In this document: one piece after another, positions 8,464 to 19,223 of the stretch
How the letters are laid out: every line of letters begins with the position of its first letter
Numbering within the stretch: the stretch's first letter is position 1
NCBI RefSeq assembly: GCF_030540875.1
Contig: NZ_JAUOEM010000003.1
Location: 248,001-312,000 of the forward strand
DNA: 64,000 nt
From: Flavivirga amylovorans
GTDB taxonomy: Bacteria > Bacteroidota > Bacteroidia > Flavobacteriales > Flavobacteriaceae
Reading direction: 5' to 3'
The notes under the pieces: model-generated
What the model was told of the DNA's origin: nothing
What the model saw: the letters and a program-made list of their open reading frames with translations, nothing else
Database searches by the model: none
Program-made: the position numbers and the translations under genes

Positions 8464-8581
8464 TGTGTTGTATTTATAAAGTGCTGTTAATGCGTTGTTA
8501 AATATTACTATTGCTGAGAAAAATGATACTTTTTTATTTAAAAAGAGCACACCTAAGTTTCTTTGTAACATTTGAATTTTC

Positions 8582-8589
8582 TACTTTTG
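8582..8589 (+). promoter_or_regulatory. -7 element of the ABC-F gene promoter
   Basis: TACTTTTG matches TAnnTTTG. A TTG lies at 8563-8565, but with a 16-base spacer, shorter than the usual 19-21. If used, transcription would start near 8594 and leave an unusually long leader of about 105 bases before the ABC-F gene. Confidence 0.4.
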
Positions 8590-8602
8590 CAAAAACTTAC
8601 TA

Positions 8603-8635
8603 ATGAGGCGTATGTCAAGGAGTAAATCTTATTAA
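8603..8635 (+). other. possible 10-codon leader ORF before the ABC-F gene
   Basis: The leader contains ATG AGG CGT ATG TCA AGG AGT AAA TCT TAT TAA, encoding MRRMSRSKSY, beginning about ten bases after the predicted transcript start and ending 63 bases before the ABC-F start codon. Some ABC-F genes of the antibiotic-resistance class are controlled by short leader peptides through ribosome stalling. Here the evidence is only position and composition (strongly basic), so it may be a chance ORF. Confidence 0.25.
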
Positions 8636-8683
8636 AATAGTGAGTTGGTGAAGACCTATTTAATAAATAAAATATCTGAGTAA

Positions 8684-10324
<1,641 letters not shown>

Positions 10325-10342
10325 CAATTAACAATTTATAGC

Positions 10343-10768
10343 TTGTATATAGCTTTAGCATTGATATTGAGCTTTGTCTTCCTTGTTTTAGGAATGATCC
10401 ATTTAAATTGGGTTATAGGAGGCACATTTGGATTTGCTGAATCATTACCTACTAAAGAAACAGGTGAGCGTGTTTTGAACCCTAAAAAGTTTGATAGTGC
10501 CATTGTGGGATTAGGGCTTGTGTCTTTTTCCTTTTTCTATTTAATAAAGATTGGTTTTATAAAATTAAATTTACCCGATTGGGGCTTGAATTATGGTAGC
10601 TGGGTTATACCCACCATATTTATTTTAAGATCTATAGGTGAATTTAAGTATGTTGGTTTTTTTAAAAGAGTAAAGACCACCACTTTTGGGAAATTAGACA
10701 CAAAAATTTATTCTCCTTTATGTCTTTTCATAGGAGTCATTGGGATTATATTGCAATTATTAGCGTAA
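10343..10768 (+). CDS. DUF3995 family integral membrane protein
   Basis: A 141-residue hydrophobic protein with about four membrane segments (residues about 3-25, 50-70, 82-98 and 118-140). The pattern GMIHLNWVIGGTFGFAESLP matches the DUF3995 family, whose function is unknown. The frame opens immediately after the ABC-F stop, and no ATG precedes the first membrane segment, so I take TTG at 10343 as the start; ATT at 10334 would be an alternative. It lies 18 bases after the ABC-F gene and is probably co-transcribed. Confidence 0.75.
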   Translation: MYIALALILSFVFLVLGMIHLNWVIGGTFGFAESLPTKETGERVLNPKKFDSAIVGLGLVSFSFFYLIKIGFIKLNLPDWGLNYGSWVIPTIFILRSIGEFKYVGFFKRVKTTTFGKLDTKIYSPLCLFIGVIGIILQLLA

Positions 10769-10781
10769 TACGGTATCTTTT

Positions 10782-11021
10782 TTATGATTTCAATTCAGAA
10801 GATATATTTTCAACAATATGTACCGCTTTGTCAAGCTCATCTTTGTTTACAAAAACTTCTTGAAAACCTGGTAGTATCCCCCCTCCAAAACCTGCTAAGC
10901 GTGCAGACTCGGTTGTGTCTTTTACAATAGCATTAATATTAATGGATTTTAGCTCGCTAATAATTCGCTGAACAATTATAAAATCGCCTGTAAATATTTT
11001 TATATAATTAGAATCTGTCAT
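10782..11021 (-). CDS. DUF2007 family small protein
   Basis: A 79-residue cytoplasmic protein of the DUF2007 (putative signal-transducing) family, a small alpha/beta domain of unknown role. Diagnostic features are the N-terminal YIKIFTGDFIIVQRIISEL, the central glycine stretch ARLAGFGGGILPG and the C-terminal VFVNKDELDKAVHIVE. It is convergent with the DUF3995 gene, with 13 bases between the two stops. Confidence 0.82.
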   Translation of the reverse strand: MTDSNYIKIFTGDFIIVQRIISELKSININAIVKDTTESARLAGFGGGILPGFQEVFVNKDELDKAVHIVENISSELKS

Positions 11022-11321
11022 AGATATAAGGTTTATGAGTGTCTCTTAAAGATACGAAATTTTGAATAAAAATAACAGGCTTTAGATGAAATCGGCATTA
11101 ATAATTTATTCAAAGAAAGCTTAATCGTTTTTTTATGTTAATTTTAACATTTTTTTTCATGTATAAATTCCTATTTAGGGCTTTATAAATTTCCTTAATT
11201 GTTTGTAAGACAGATAGTTTTAGACGAACGGATGCGTTTTAACATATTTGTAATCAGTTAGTTGCAGTTCATTTTGTTTTTATGTATACTTGTTGACCCC
11301 TAATTAAAATTAAAATTTAAA
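11022..11321. other. 300-base intergenic region with an AT-rich hairpin
   Basis: No gene is seen. The region holds a perfect inverted repeat at 11135-11150 (ATGTTAA-tt-TTAACAT) followed by T8 at 11151-11158, a terminator-like shape on the plus strand although no plus-strand gene ends just before it. The remaining sequence is the divergent upstream space of the DUF2007 gene and the secreted-protein gene; no full TTG-N19/21-TAnnTTTG promoter was recognised. Confidence 0.5.
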
Positions 11322-12098
11322 ATGAAAAAACCTACTCTAATTTTTATTCTCTTTTTCTTTATTTCTATTACTTATTCCCAAGTTGGTATTGGTACTGTAT
11401 CACCAAATAATTCATCAGCACTTGATATTCAAAGTACTAACAAAGGTGTGCTACTCCCAAGATTAACTAACACACAAAAAAATAACATTTCCAACCCAGC
11501 AACTGGGCTCATGGTATATGATTTAACCAATAAGTGTACATCTGTAAATATTGGCCCTCCTTTTTCACCTAATTGGGAGTGTTTAAATAAGACGGACAAT
11601 TCAACAATACCTACCGTTATTGTTTCTAACAGTTCTTTGGTGATTAATACAACAAATGATGAACAATGGCTTGATGTACCAGACTTAAGTTCTACGTTTA
11701 CAATTTTGGAAGATGAAACCATAAAAATAGATTGGACCTTGTTTACCGGTCAATTAAATTCTTCAACTACTTCTGGCTTTGCTCAAATGTTTACCATCCT
11801 TGAAATTAACGGCGCTAATGATGTTAGATCGTCTAATTATTTACCGATGATTCACAATCCAGGCGGAAATAGTTATAGACTTTTAATGAATAATTCTACA
11901 TTTTCGCACGCTATCTCCCTTAATGCTGGTGTTTACACGGTAAAAGTAAAAGTATATGCAGCGAGGTTCTTGGGCTCTACAGAAGGCGAAAGTGTTAGAA
12001 TTGGTGCTCGAATTGATAGTTGGGCAGGAGGTAATAACATGTCGTCTGAAGAAAAGTTAAATGCAGCATCAAACAAACTATTAATTACTTTCTTATAG
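11322..12098 (+). CDS. secreted flavobacterial protein of unknown function
   Basis: A 258-residue exported protein. The signal peptide (MKKPTLIFILFFFISITYSQ, cleavage after TYS) leads into VGIGTVSPNNSSALDIQS and GVLLPRLTNTQ, the N-terminal motif shared by many flavobacterial surface or fibre-tail-like proteins. The middle has a WECLN block with two cysteines, and the rest is Asn/Ser/Thr-rich beta-type sequence ending in NAASNKLLITFL. I see no recognisable type IX sorting domain, so it is either periplasmic or exported by other means. It is followed by a strong bidirectional terminator. Confidence 0.75.
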   Translation: MKKPTLIFILFFFISITYSQVGIGTVSPNNSSALDIQSTNKGVLLPRLTNTQKNNISNPATGLMVYDLTNKCTSVNIGPPFSPNWECLNKTDNSTIPTVIVSNSSLVINTTNDEQWLDVPDLSSTFTILEDETIKIDWTLFTGQLNSSTTSGFAQMFTILEINGANDVRSSNYLPMIHNPGGNSYRLLMNNSTFSHAISLNAGVYTVKVKVYAARFLGSTEGESVRIGARIDSWAGGNNMSSEEKLNAASNKLLITFL

Positions 12099-12112
12099 AA
12101 TGATAGTAAGGA

Positions 12113-12153
12113 TCTAAAAAGACTAATTTATTATTGAATTAGTCTTTTTTAGA
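12113..12153. terminator. bidirectional rho-independent terminator
   Basis: GACTAAT at 12121-12127 pairs perfectly with ATTAGTC at 12138-12144, extended by flanking A5 and T6 runs and TCTA/TAGA ends. T-rich tails exist on both strands, so it can stop both the plus-strand secreted-protein gene and the minus-strand pheT-PAP2 transcript. Confidence 0.85.
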
Positions 12154-12235
12154 TTTTTATCATTTATTTTATTCTTCAAAATTATTATTTTTAAGATTGA
12201 AGCTGTTTTATATTATCAAGGAGAATAGATAACAC

Positions 12236-13090
12236 TTAAAATACACCAACAACTCCAATTTTATTTCCTGAAAAGTTAAGCTTCCAGGAAATACGATTCT
12301 TTTTTTTCACAGGATAGTCATAAGCTTTAGTATTGAATAGAAATTTATCTACAGAATCTACAACAGCAATACTTATAATAGCTCCTAATGCAACATCTGT
12401 AAACCAATGAGCTCCTGCAAATAATCTTGAAATTGGAGCTACAGATCCTAATGTATACACTGTAACTTTAGACCATATATTGTCAAACTGCTTAGCAATT
12501 GAATGAGCCATGGTCATAGATAAAACGGTATGTCCAGAAGGAAAAGAATGAAATCCAGGTTCATTTGACCAAAATCTAAATTCTGTACTTTTATAACCAT
12601 TCCCTGGACGGGCACGACCGAAAGCAGTTTTGCTAAAGCTTTGTATGAGCCCAGTAGTAAATGAAGATGAAATAATTAGGACACTTGTTTTTCTAATCTT
12701 TTCATTTTTAGTTAATAAACCGAAACCATATAGTCCTGCATTAGCAATAAAATAAACTTGAGGGCTTCCAAACCTAGTACCGGCTTCCATAAATACATTT
12801 GGAACATCTGGTTCCTGACGAATAAGAAATGCACTCCCTTCATCATCTATAGTTGAAAGAGCAAAAAGCCCTACACCTATAGCCCCTAAAGTTGCAAAAT
12901 CTTTCTTTTTCCAATGAAAAGGTCTTGTAAAAGCATGTTTAACACCTAAAACTGCTTGTTTTGCATCATAGACAGCTAATTGTCCTACGGAAGAAGTGTC
13001 TTTAGTTGTTTCTAAAGTTAGTTCTTGGGCACTCAATTTAAAAGAAGCTAAGAATAAAACGATTAGAAATAATCCTTTTTGAAATGCCAT
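12236..13090 (-). CDS. PAP2-family membrane-associated phosphatase
   Basis: A type 2 phosphatidic acid phosphatase-like protein of 284 residues. All three PAP2 signature blocks are present: KTAFGRARPGNG (KxxxxxxRP), FHSFPSGHT (PSGH) and SRLFAGAHWFTDV (SRxxxxxHxxxD), so the phosphohistidine active site should be intact. A signal peptide (MAFQKGLFLIVLFLASFKLSAQ) and several hydrophobic helices place it at the membrane facing the periplasm. Likely substrates are undecaprenyl pyrophosphate, lipid A or phospholipid phosphates; sequence does not decide. It starts three bases after the pheT stop and is likely translated from the pheT mRNA. Confidence 0.9.
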   Translation of the reverse strand: MAFQKGLFLIVLFLASFKLSAQELTLETTKDTSSVGQLAVYDAKQAVLGVKHAFTRPFHWKKKDFATLGAIGVGLFALSTIDDEGSAFLIRQEPDVPNVFMEAGTRFGSPQVYFIANAGLYGFGLLTKNEKIRKTSVLIISSSFTTGLIQSFSKTAFGRARPGNGYKSTEFRFWSNEPGFHSFPSGHTVLSMTMAHSIAKQFDNIWSKVTVYTLGSVAPISRLFAGAHWFTDVALGAIISIAVVDSVDKFLFNTKAYDYPVKKKNRISWKLNFSGNKIGVVGVF

Positions 13091-13093
13091 ATA

Positions 13094-15520
13094 TTATCGT
13101 AGTTCAGCACCAAGCTGTTTTTCAAAATTAGCTTGCAATTTATTCATTATTTTGTCTATTTGTTTATCTGTAAGCGTTTTATTTTCATCTTGCAAGGTAA
13201 AACTAACAGCGTAACTCTTTTTTCCTTTAGGTAAGTTTTTACCTTGATAAACATCAAATAGATTGACATTTTTTAATAATTGCTTCTCACTTTGTTTTGC
13301 AATTTTATAAATAGATTCAAAAGTAACGTTATCATCTAATAATAAAGCAAAATCACGTCGTACTTCTGGGTACTTAGGAATAGCTTTAAATTTTATCTTA
13401 TTATGTTTAACTAAATCCAGAATAGCATCCCAATTAAAATTAGCAAACAACACGTCTTGAGAAATGTCAAAATGCTTCAATATTGGTTTTTTTATCAATC
13501 CAAAATCAACTAACTTGTTTTTTCCTTGACTAAATTCCAAACCTTCACTAAAGAAATCGTTTTTAACAGGGGCTTCATTAAATCTTGAAATACCCAAACG
13601 TTGTAATATGCCAATAATATAGCCTTTAATTAAAAAGAAATCACTTTTTTGGTTTGTGTTATGCCAGTTTTCAGATGTTTGATTTCCAGTAATAAAAAGT
13701 GATAAGTGTTTATACTCTTCTCTTGTATCACCAAACCCATGATAGGTTTTACCATATTCAAAGAACTTTAAATCAGCACGTTTTCTATTGATATTAAAGG
13801 CTATGGATTCTAATCCAGAAAATAATAGTGACTGCCTTAAAACCGATAAGTCATTACTTAAAGCATTAAGGATGGTAATATCGTGCTCCTCCTTTAATTG
13901 TTCACTTAAAGCAGTATAATTTGGAGTTGTTAACGAATTAGTAAGGATTTCATAGAAGCCTTGCGAGACTAATTGATCTCCTATAATGTTTTGTATTTTA
14001 TAATCTTCAAATTTTGACGTACCAGAAATAGAAGCGTTTAATTTTTTAGTAGTTTTAATATTATTGTATCCGTACACACGTAGTATTTCTTCAATAATAT
14101 CGGCTTCTCGTTGTACATCATTTCTGTATGCAGGTACTGTTAAACCTAAACCAGCTTCTGTAACATTATTTACTTTTATATCTAATGATGCCAAAATACG
14201 TTTGATAATTTCTTTAGGAATTTCTTCACCAATTAATTTTCTTGCATTTTCAAAGCTTAATCGAACTTCAAAATCCTTAATCTTTTTAGGATATACATCA
14301 ATCAAATCACTTGTAATTTCTCCACCAGCGATCTCTTGAATTAATAGCGTAGCACGTTTTAACGCATATTCTGTTATATTTGGATCGATGCCACGTTCAA
14401 ACCTAAAAGAGGCATCTGTATTTAATCCATGTCTTTTGGCAGACTTACGAATACTAATAGGATTAAAATAAGCACTTTCTAGAAAGATGCTGGTTGTTGC
14501 TTCGGTCACTCCAGAATCAATACCACCAAAAACCCCTGCAATACACATTGGTTTTTCAGCATCACAAATCATTAAATCATCTTCATGTAATTCACGTTCT
14601 ACACCATCTAGCGTTGTGAATTTTGTCCCTGCTGCCAACGTTTTTACGATCACTTTGTTACCAGTAACTTTTACTGCATCAAAAGCATGTAAAGGTTGAC
14701 CTAACTCATGTAGTACATAGTTAGTGGCATCAACCACATTATTTATAGGGCTTAAACCAATTGCTTTTAATCGGTGTTGCAACCATTCAGGAGATTCTTT
14801 AACTTTTAAACCAGATATGGTAACACCACAATAACGAGGTGCTAAATCTTTGTTTTTTACATCGATATCAATCTTAAGCGTACGGTTATCTATGCGAAAA
14901 GAACTTACAGATGGTGTAATAAGCTCCAAATTAATATCTTTTTGTACTAAACCGGCTTTTAGGTCACGTGCAGTTCCTAGGTGACTCATGGCATCTGCTC
15001 TGTTTGGGGTCAACCCAATTTCAAATACCTGATCGTTTTCAATGTCAAAAACATCAGCAGCAGGCGTTCCTACTTTCAAAGAAGTATTTAAAACCATGAT
15101 CCCATCATGAGATTTCCCTAAGCCTAGTTCGTCTTCGGCACAGATCATTCCATGGCTTGCTTCACCACGTATTTTACCTTTCTTTATGATCCATGCTTCG
15201 CCTTCTTCTGTATATAGTGTCGTTCCAATAGTCGCTACAGGTACTTTTTGCCCGGCAGCTACATTCGGAGCACCACAAACTATTTGTAAAGGTGTTTCTT
15301 CTCCTATATTTACAGTCGTTATTTTTAGTTTATCGGCATTAGGATGTTTTTCACAAGTTAGAACCTCCCCAATAACGATACCTTCCAGTCCACCTTTAAC
15401 AGATTGGTATGTTTCTACACCTTCAACTTCAAGTCCTAAATCTGTAAGTAATTCACTGGTTTGTTCTGGTGTCCACTCCGTTTTTAGAAATTGTTTTAAC
15501 CAATTGTAAGAAATTTTCAT
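13094..15520 (-). CDS. pheT: phenylalanine-tRNA ligase beta subunit
   Basis: The beta subunit of the alpha2-beta2 phenylalanyl-tRNA synthetase, which charges tRNA-Phe in the cytoplasm. Its 808 residues match the bacterial family. Visible in order: N-terminal MKISYNWLKQFL; an EMAP-like tRNA-binding domain (about 40-155; HPNADKLKITTVNIG, VCGAPNVAAGQKVPVA); the B3/B4 editing domain (about 210-390; NNVVDATNYVLHELGQPLHAFD); B5 (about 410-480); the catalytic-like core; and a C-terminal anticodon-binding FDX-ACB domain (about 715-808; KYPEVRRDFALLL). pheS is not adjacent, which is common in Bacteroidota. Confidence 0.97.
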   Translation of the reverse strand: MKISYNWLKQFLKTEWTPEQTSELLTDLGLEVEGVETYQSVKGGLEGIVIGEVLTCEKHPNADKLKITTVNIGEETPLQIVCGAPNVAAGQKVPVATIGTTLYTEEGEAWIIKKGKIRGEASHGMICAEDELGLGKSHDGIMVLNTSLKVGTPAADVFDIENDQVFEIGLTPNRADAMSHLGTARDLKAGLVQKDINLELITPSVSSFRIDNRTLKIDIDVKNKDLAPRYCGVTISGLKVKESPEWLQHRLKAIGLSPINNVVDATNYVLHELGQPLHAFDAVKVTGNKVIVKTLAAGTKFTTLDGVERELHEDDLMICDAEKPMCIAGVFGGIDSGVTEATTSIFLESAYFNPISIRKSAKRHGLNTDASFRFERGIDPNITEYALKRATLLIQEIAGGEITSDLIDVYPKKIKDFEVRLSFENARKLIGEEIPKEIIKRILASLDIKVNNVTEAGLGLTVPAYRNDVQREADIIEEILRVYGYNNIKTTKKLNASISGTSKFEDYKIQNIIGDQLVSQGFYEILTNSLTTPNYTALSEQLKEEHDITILNALSNDLSVLRQSLLFSGLESIAFNINRKRADLKFFEYGKTYHGFGDTREEYKHLSLFITGNQTSENWHNTNQKSDFFLIKGYIIGILQRLGISRFNEAPVKNDFFSEGLEFSQGKNKLVDFGLIKKPILKHFDISQDVLFANFNWDAILDLVKHNKIKFKAIPKYPEVRRDFALLLDDNVTFESIYKIAKQSEKQLLKNVNLFDVYQGKNLPKGKKSYAVSFTLQDENKTLTDKQIDKIMNKLQANFEKQLGAELR

Positions 15521-15544
15521 AAAAAATTTACTATTTTAAGAGTG

Positions 15545-15574
15545 CAAAGATAAAATATTGAAGCTAGCATTCAA
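15545..15574 (-). promoter_or_regulatory. promoter of pheT
   Basis: On the minus strand: TTG (15574-15572), a 19-base spacer, then TATCTTTG (15552-15545). This fits the Bacteroidota consensus in both boxes and spacing and lies about 25 bases before the pheT start codon. Confidence 0.7.
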
Positions 15575-15585
15575 ACATTGCGTGC

Positions 15586-15595
15586 ATTTTGTCGA
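15586..15595 (+). promoter_or_regulatory. ATTTTGTCGA motif upstream of the TlpA-like lipoprotein gene
   Basis: GCATTTTGTCGA followed by GATAAAA lies 79 bases before the start at 15674. The same ATTTyGTCGA core occurs before two other exported-protein genes in this window (20632 and 54697). Candidate operator only. Confidence 0.3.
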
Positions 15596-15673
15596 GATAA
15601 AAAGAACGATAATTATCTTTTATTTGTTAGTATTGCGACCATATTTCGAATAATATAATCCAAATAACCTTTT

Positions 15674-16885
15674 ATGAAACATTTCACTTTAATACTATTC
15701 CTTTTTTTTGCCTTTGCTTGCAAACAAAACGTTAAAATAAATACGCTGGAAACGGGTACATATCGAGCTTTATTAAAAGTAAATGAGACTGTAGATTTAC
15801 CGTTTATTTTTGAAGTAGTTTCTGAAAATAAACTAAATATTTTTAATGCCGTAGAAGTTATTGAAGTTGATGATATTACTTATGAAAATGATTCAGTATA
15901 TATTAAAATGCCTGTTTTTGAAGGGTATTTAGTAGCAAAGATTGAAGGTAATAGGCTAGCAGGGCGTTTTGTGAAAGCTAGTTTAAATAGAGTAATGGGG
16001 TTTTCTGCGGAAAAAAATAAAACTCGTTTTAATGATTCTGAAAATGCCAATCATGATATTACAGGCAATTGGGAAACTGTTTTCAGTCCAGATTCTGAAG
16101 AAGATACTTATACTGCTAAAGGTATCTTTAGTCAAAAGGATGATATTGTTACAGGGACTTTTAGAACAACTACAGGAGATTATCGTTATTTAGAGGGAGC
16201 ATTACATGGAAATAAACTTAAGTTATCTACGTTTGATGGTGCCCATGCATTTTTATTTACAGCTACGGTGACCGATAGTTCTATGGTTGGGACGTTTTAT
16301 TCAGGAAATCATTTCCAGGAACCTTTTGTTGCCAAGCGTAATGATACGTTTGAATTACCAGACGCTAACAGTCTTACCCTTTTGAAAGAAGGATATGATA
16401 AAGTTGAATTTTCTTTTCCTGATGAAAACGGAACGATGGTTTCTTTAAACGATGCTCGTTTTAAGGATAAAGTCGTTTTGGTACAAATTATGGGAACTTG
16501 GTGCCCGAATTGTTTGGATGAAAGTAAGTTTTACTCAGAGTTTTATAAAAAGAATAAAGCTAAAGACATCGAAATAGTGGCTTTAGCTTTTGAATATGTA
16601 AAAACGGAGAAAGCTGCTTTTAACAATATTGAACGTTTAAAGGATAAAACGGGTATAGAATATCCAGTTTTATTAGCACAGTATGGTTCTTCGAGTAAAG
16701 TTAAAGCACATGAGAAATTGCCTATGCTTAATCATGTGTTATCATACCCAACGACTATTTTTATTGATAAAACTGGAACGGTTAGAAAGATTCATACAGG
16801 ATTTGATGGCCCTGCTACTGGTGATAAATATATGGTGTTTAAAAAAGAGTTTGAAAACTTTGTTAGTGAGCTGTTAAGTGAGTGA
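15674..16885 (+). CDS. TlpA-like thioredoxin lipoprotein
   Basis: An envelope lipoprotein of 403 residues with a C-terminal thioredoxin-fold disulfide oxidoreductase domain. The signal MKHFTLILFLFFAFACK has lipobox AFAC. Residues about 20-230 form a beta-rich, DUF4369-like N-terminal region, as in other Bacteroidota TlpA proteins. The redox motif WCPNC has Cys277 and Cys280, preceded by VVLVQIMGT and followed by the cis-Pro strand SYPTTIFIDKTG. It probably reduces periplasmic disulfides, for example in cytochrome c maturation or under oxidative stress (inference). Divergent from pheT; a weak hairpin (AAACATAG/CTATGTTT, about 16900-16930) follows. Confidence 0.88.
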   Translation: MKHFTLILFLFFAFACKQNVKINTLETGTYRALLKVNETVDLPFIFEVVSENKLNIFNAVEVIEVDDITYENDSVYIKMPVFEGYLVAKIEGNRLAGRFVKASLNRVMGFSAEKNKTRFNDSENANHDITGNWETVFSPDSEEDTYTAKGIFSQKDDIVTGTFRTTTGDYRYLEGALHGNKLKLSTFDGAHAFLFTATVTDSSMVGTFYSGNHFQEPFVAKRNDTFELPDANSLTLLKEGYDKVEFSFPDENGTMVSLNDARFKDKVVLVQIMGTWCPNCLDESKFYSEFYKKNKAKDIEIVALAFEYVKTEKAAFNNIERLKDKTGIEYPVLLAQYGSSSKVKAHEKLPMLNHVLSYPTTIFIDKTGTVRKIHTGFDGPATGDKYMVFKKEFENFVSELLSE

Positions 16886-17192
16886 CTATCTGTATTATGA
16901 AACATAGCGTGTAAATAACCACTATGTTTTCATAGAATATGCTGTTGACAGTAGCCTTTTTATTTATTTCTCTTTGTTTTTCTTAAGATTAAACCATTCC
17001 CTTGTTTTAACTAGTAACTAATAGAACGAAACGGTACAAGTAAGCTTTATAAAACAATAAATAATGAAAACTTCTTACTATAATTAATGAAATCTTTATT
17101 AGAAGAAAACAACTATTGATTTTATTTGAAACTCAAATATGTTTCTTTGGTAGAAAAAAACAAACAGGGAGAATTGTAATAGCTGTATAAAA
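16886..17192. other. non-coding spacer before the AraC relic
   Basis: No intact gene is seen. After the weak hairpin behind the TlpA-like gene the sequence is very AT-rich and full of stops in all frames. The stretch just before 17193 (about 17170-17192) may still be decayed coding sequence of the AraC relic, but no alignment can be made by eye. Confidence 0.5.
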
Positions 17193-17677
17193 CTTATTCA
17201 TGGAGCTTTGTATATTATAAGTTTATTAAAAAAAAATAAACGGAAAAAGAAAATGGGTGAAATGGCTATTAATATACTTAATATCTATCTGGTTTGCACA
17301 TAATTTATATTTTATCTAGAATTGGCTAAATATTAAGGGAGTATATAATTATACTATTGGAATGATATTTCTTGTTTATCAACTTATATATTCTTTACCC
17401 TATTAGAGGAACGAATAAGGAGATTAATAGAAGTATTAAATATAAAGGTTCAAATTTAAATCAAAATTGATACTGATGAATTATATAATTTAATCATCAC
17501 TTACTTTGACAGCAATAAGCCTAAACCTTTCTTAAAGAATACACTCAAGAGCAATTGCCTATTTCAGAGGTATATTACTCAGTATACTTTAATTATAAAT
17601 CAGCTTTCAATACTTTATTTAAAAAGATTACAGGTCTTAAACCTTCTCTGTTTAGAAAAGAATATTACAAAAAGTAA
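17193..17677 (+). pseudogene. relic of a 7TM-AraC regulator (paralogue of the gene at 19224)
   Basis: Broken reading frames line up with the intact regulator at 19224-20321. In order: LIHGALYIISLLKK (intact gene FIHGIVYIISSFFYLKK); after a frame change WVKWLLIYLISIWF (WIKRAFIGISILWF) with in-frame stops; TDELYNLIITYFDSNKPKPFL (intact gene NEINDLYNIVVSYYE..KPFL); then EQLPISEVYYSVYFNYKSAF and NTLFKKITGLKPSLFRKE ending at TAA 17675-17677. About 55 codons are missing between the last two blocks, removing the first helix-turn-helix, and the N-terminal membrane half is not recognisable. The similarity and position suggest a tandem copy that decayed. Confidence 0.8.
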
Positions 17678-17766
17678 CTTTTTAAGGTTCTAGAACAAGT
17701 TTTAAAACCATAACACCACATTTTTACTATTTATTTGGTTTCATTATTAATCTAAAAGTATTTTAA

Positions 17767-19104
17767 ATGAAAACTAAAAAAACAATTGCACAGTTATGTT
17801 TATTACTATCTATATCCGCATTTTCATGTGAAGAAAAAGGTGTAGAAGAGGATCCTTCAAAAGGTGACAAGGTTGAAATTATGGCTAAATCGTTTAATGC
17901 TAGTATAGAGGAAGGTAAACCTCAAGGAGTAACTATTGGCAAAGTTGAAGCATCAGTTTCATCTGGAGAATTGATTTATGAAATAGAGAGTCAACAACCC
18001 GAAGGGGCTATTGCAATTAACAGCTCGACTGGAGAAATTACCATTGCAGATGAAAGTAATTTTAGTTACGAACTTAACCAATCAATTACTGGAATGCTAA
18101 AGTTATCTAGTGGCAATACAGAGAAACTGATTGATTTTATCATTTATATTAGAGAGGTAAAAACAATAGAGGTAACAACTATTACTGGACATAATAAACC
18201 TGGTTTTGTTAACGGAAATGGGAGTTCAGTCAGGTTTAACATTATATCAAGTATTTGTTTAGATAAAGATGATAATATTTATATTACGGAGTTTAACAAT
18301 CATTGTATTAGAAAAATCACGCCAGAAGGAACTGTAACAACTATAGCAGGCACAGGAGTTGAAGGTTTTGTTAATGGAAAAGGGGATATAGCACAGTTCT
18401 CTAATCCTCAGGGAATAGATATTGATGCCCAAGGAAATCTATATGTATCTGACGCCGGAAACGATGCGGTTAGGAAAATTACCCCTGATGGGAATGTTTC
18501 AACTTTTGCAGGAGGAGAAGAAGGTCATAAAGATGGCATAGGTACAGAGGCCCAGTTTGTAAATCTTGAAGGGCTAACTATAGATGATGAAGGGAATGTA
18601 TATGTTGCAGATGTGAGTACTATCAGAAAAATCACACCTTCTGGAGAAGTTACAACATTGGCAGGTGCTCAAGAAGAAGGTTATGCAGATGGAAAAGGCA
18701 CTAATGCAAGATTTTATTATATTTTTGACATTGATATAGATAGCAAAGGAAATTTATATGCTTGCGATGCACGAAATGAAAAAATCAGAAAGATAACTCC
18801 TAGTGGTGAGGTGAGTACGGCCAAAATGATAGATGATAAAGGGGATTCTATAGATCAATTTACATGGGGAATCGCTTTAAATGAAAAAGATGAGATTTAT
18901 GTTGCAAGTGATGTTTTCACAATTCATAGGTTATATGCTGATGGTTTTTTTCCAATAGTAGCAGGAAAAAAAGGGGTTAAAGGTGGAGTTGACGGAGGAA
19001 AAGAAGAAGCTTTACTTAAATTCTCTAGAGTTATGGCTCTAGATAGTAAAGGAGATATTATTTTTGCAGATCCACATAAACTTAGAAAAGTGAGTTTTAA
19101 GTAA
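17767..19104 (+). CDS. NHL-repeat beta-propeller lipoprotein
   Basis: A 445-residue lipoprotein. The signal ends in SAFSCEE (lipobox FSC). Residues about 35-125 form a cadherin-like domain (AINSSTGEITIADESNF). From about 130 to 445 there are six NHL-type blades, each with the pattern GIDIDAQGNLYVSDAGN followed by VRKITPDGNVSTFAG, enough for a closed six-bladed propeller. Such proteins usually bind peptides, glycans or partner proteins at the cell surface; no catalytic residues are evident. It sits between the AraC relic and the intact AraC gene and ends in a perfect 46-base palindromic terminator. Confidence 0.87.
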   Translation: MKTKKTIAQLCLLLSISAFSCEEKGVEEDPSKGDKVEIMAKSFNASIEEGKPQGVTIGKVEASVSSGELIYEIESQQPEGAIAINSSTGEITIADESNFSYELNQSITGMLKLSSGNTEKLIDFIIYIREVKTIEVTTITGHNKPGFVNGNGSSVRFNIISSICLDKDDNIYITEFNNHCIRKITPEGTVTTIAGTGVEGFVNGKGDIAQFSNPQGIDIDAQGNLYVSDAGNDAVRKITPDGNVSTFAGGEEGHKDGIGTEAQFVNLEGLTIDDEGNVYVADVSTIRKITPSGEVTTLAGAQEEGYADGKGTNARFYYIFDIDIDSKGNLYACDARNEKIRKITPSGEVSTAKMIDDKGDSIDQFTWGIALNEKDEIYVASDVFTIHRLYADGFFPIVAGKKGVKGGVDGGKEEALLKFSRVMALDSKGDIIFADPHKLRKVSFK

Positions 19105-19132
19105 ATAATAATATTAAAGATTACTTATAAAG

Positions 19133-19184
19133 TCTATTGTATACCTCATTTTAAATTTAAAATGAGGTATACAATAGATTTTTT
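19133..19184 (+). terminator. long perfect-palindrome terminator
   Basis: A 46-base perfect inverted repeat (19133-19178; arms TCTATTGTATACCTCATTTT and complement around AAATTT) is followed by T6 (19179-19184). It terminates the NHL lipoprotein transcript. The stem of about 20 pairs without a mismatch is longer than any other terminator in the window. Confidence 0.85.
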
Positions 19185-19223
19185 ATGTGCTTGCAAAAAA
19201 ATAAGTAAAGGGGAGTAAAAGTT

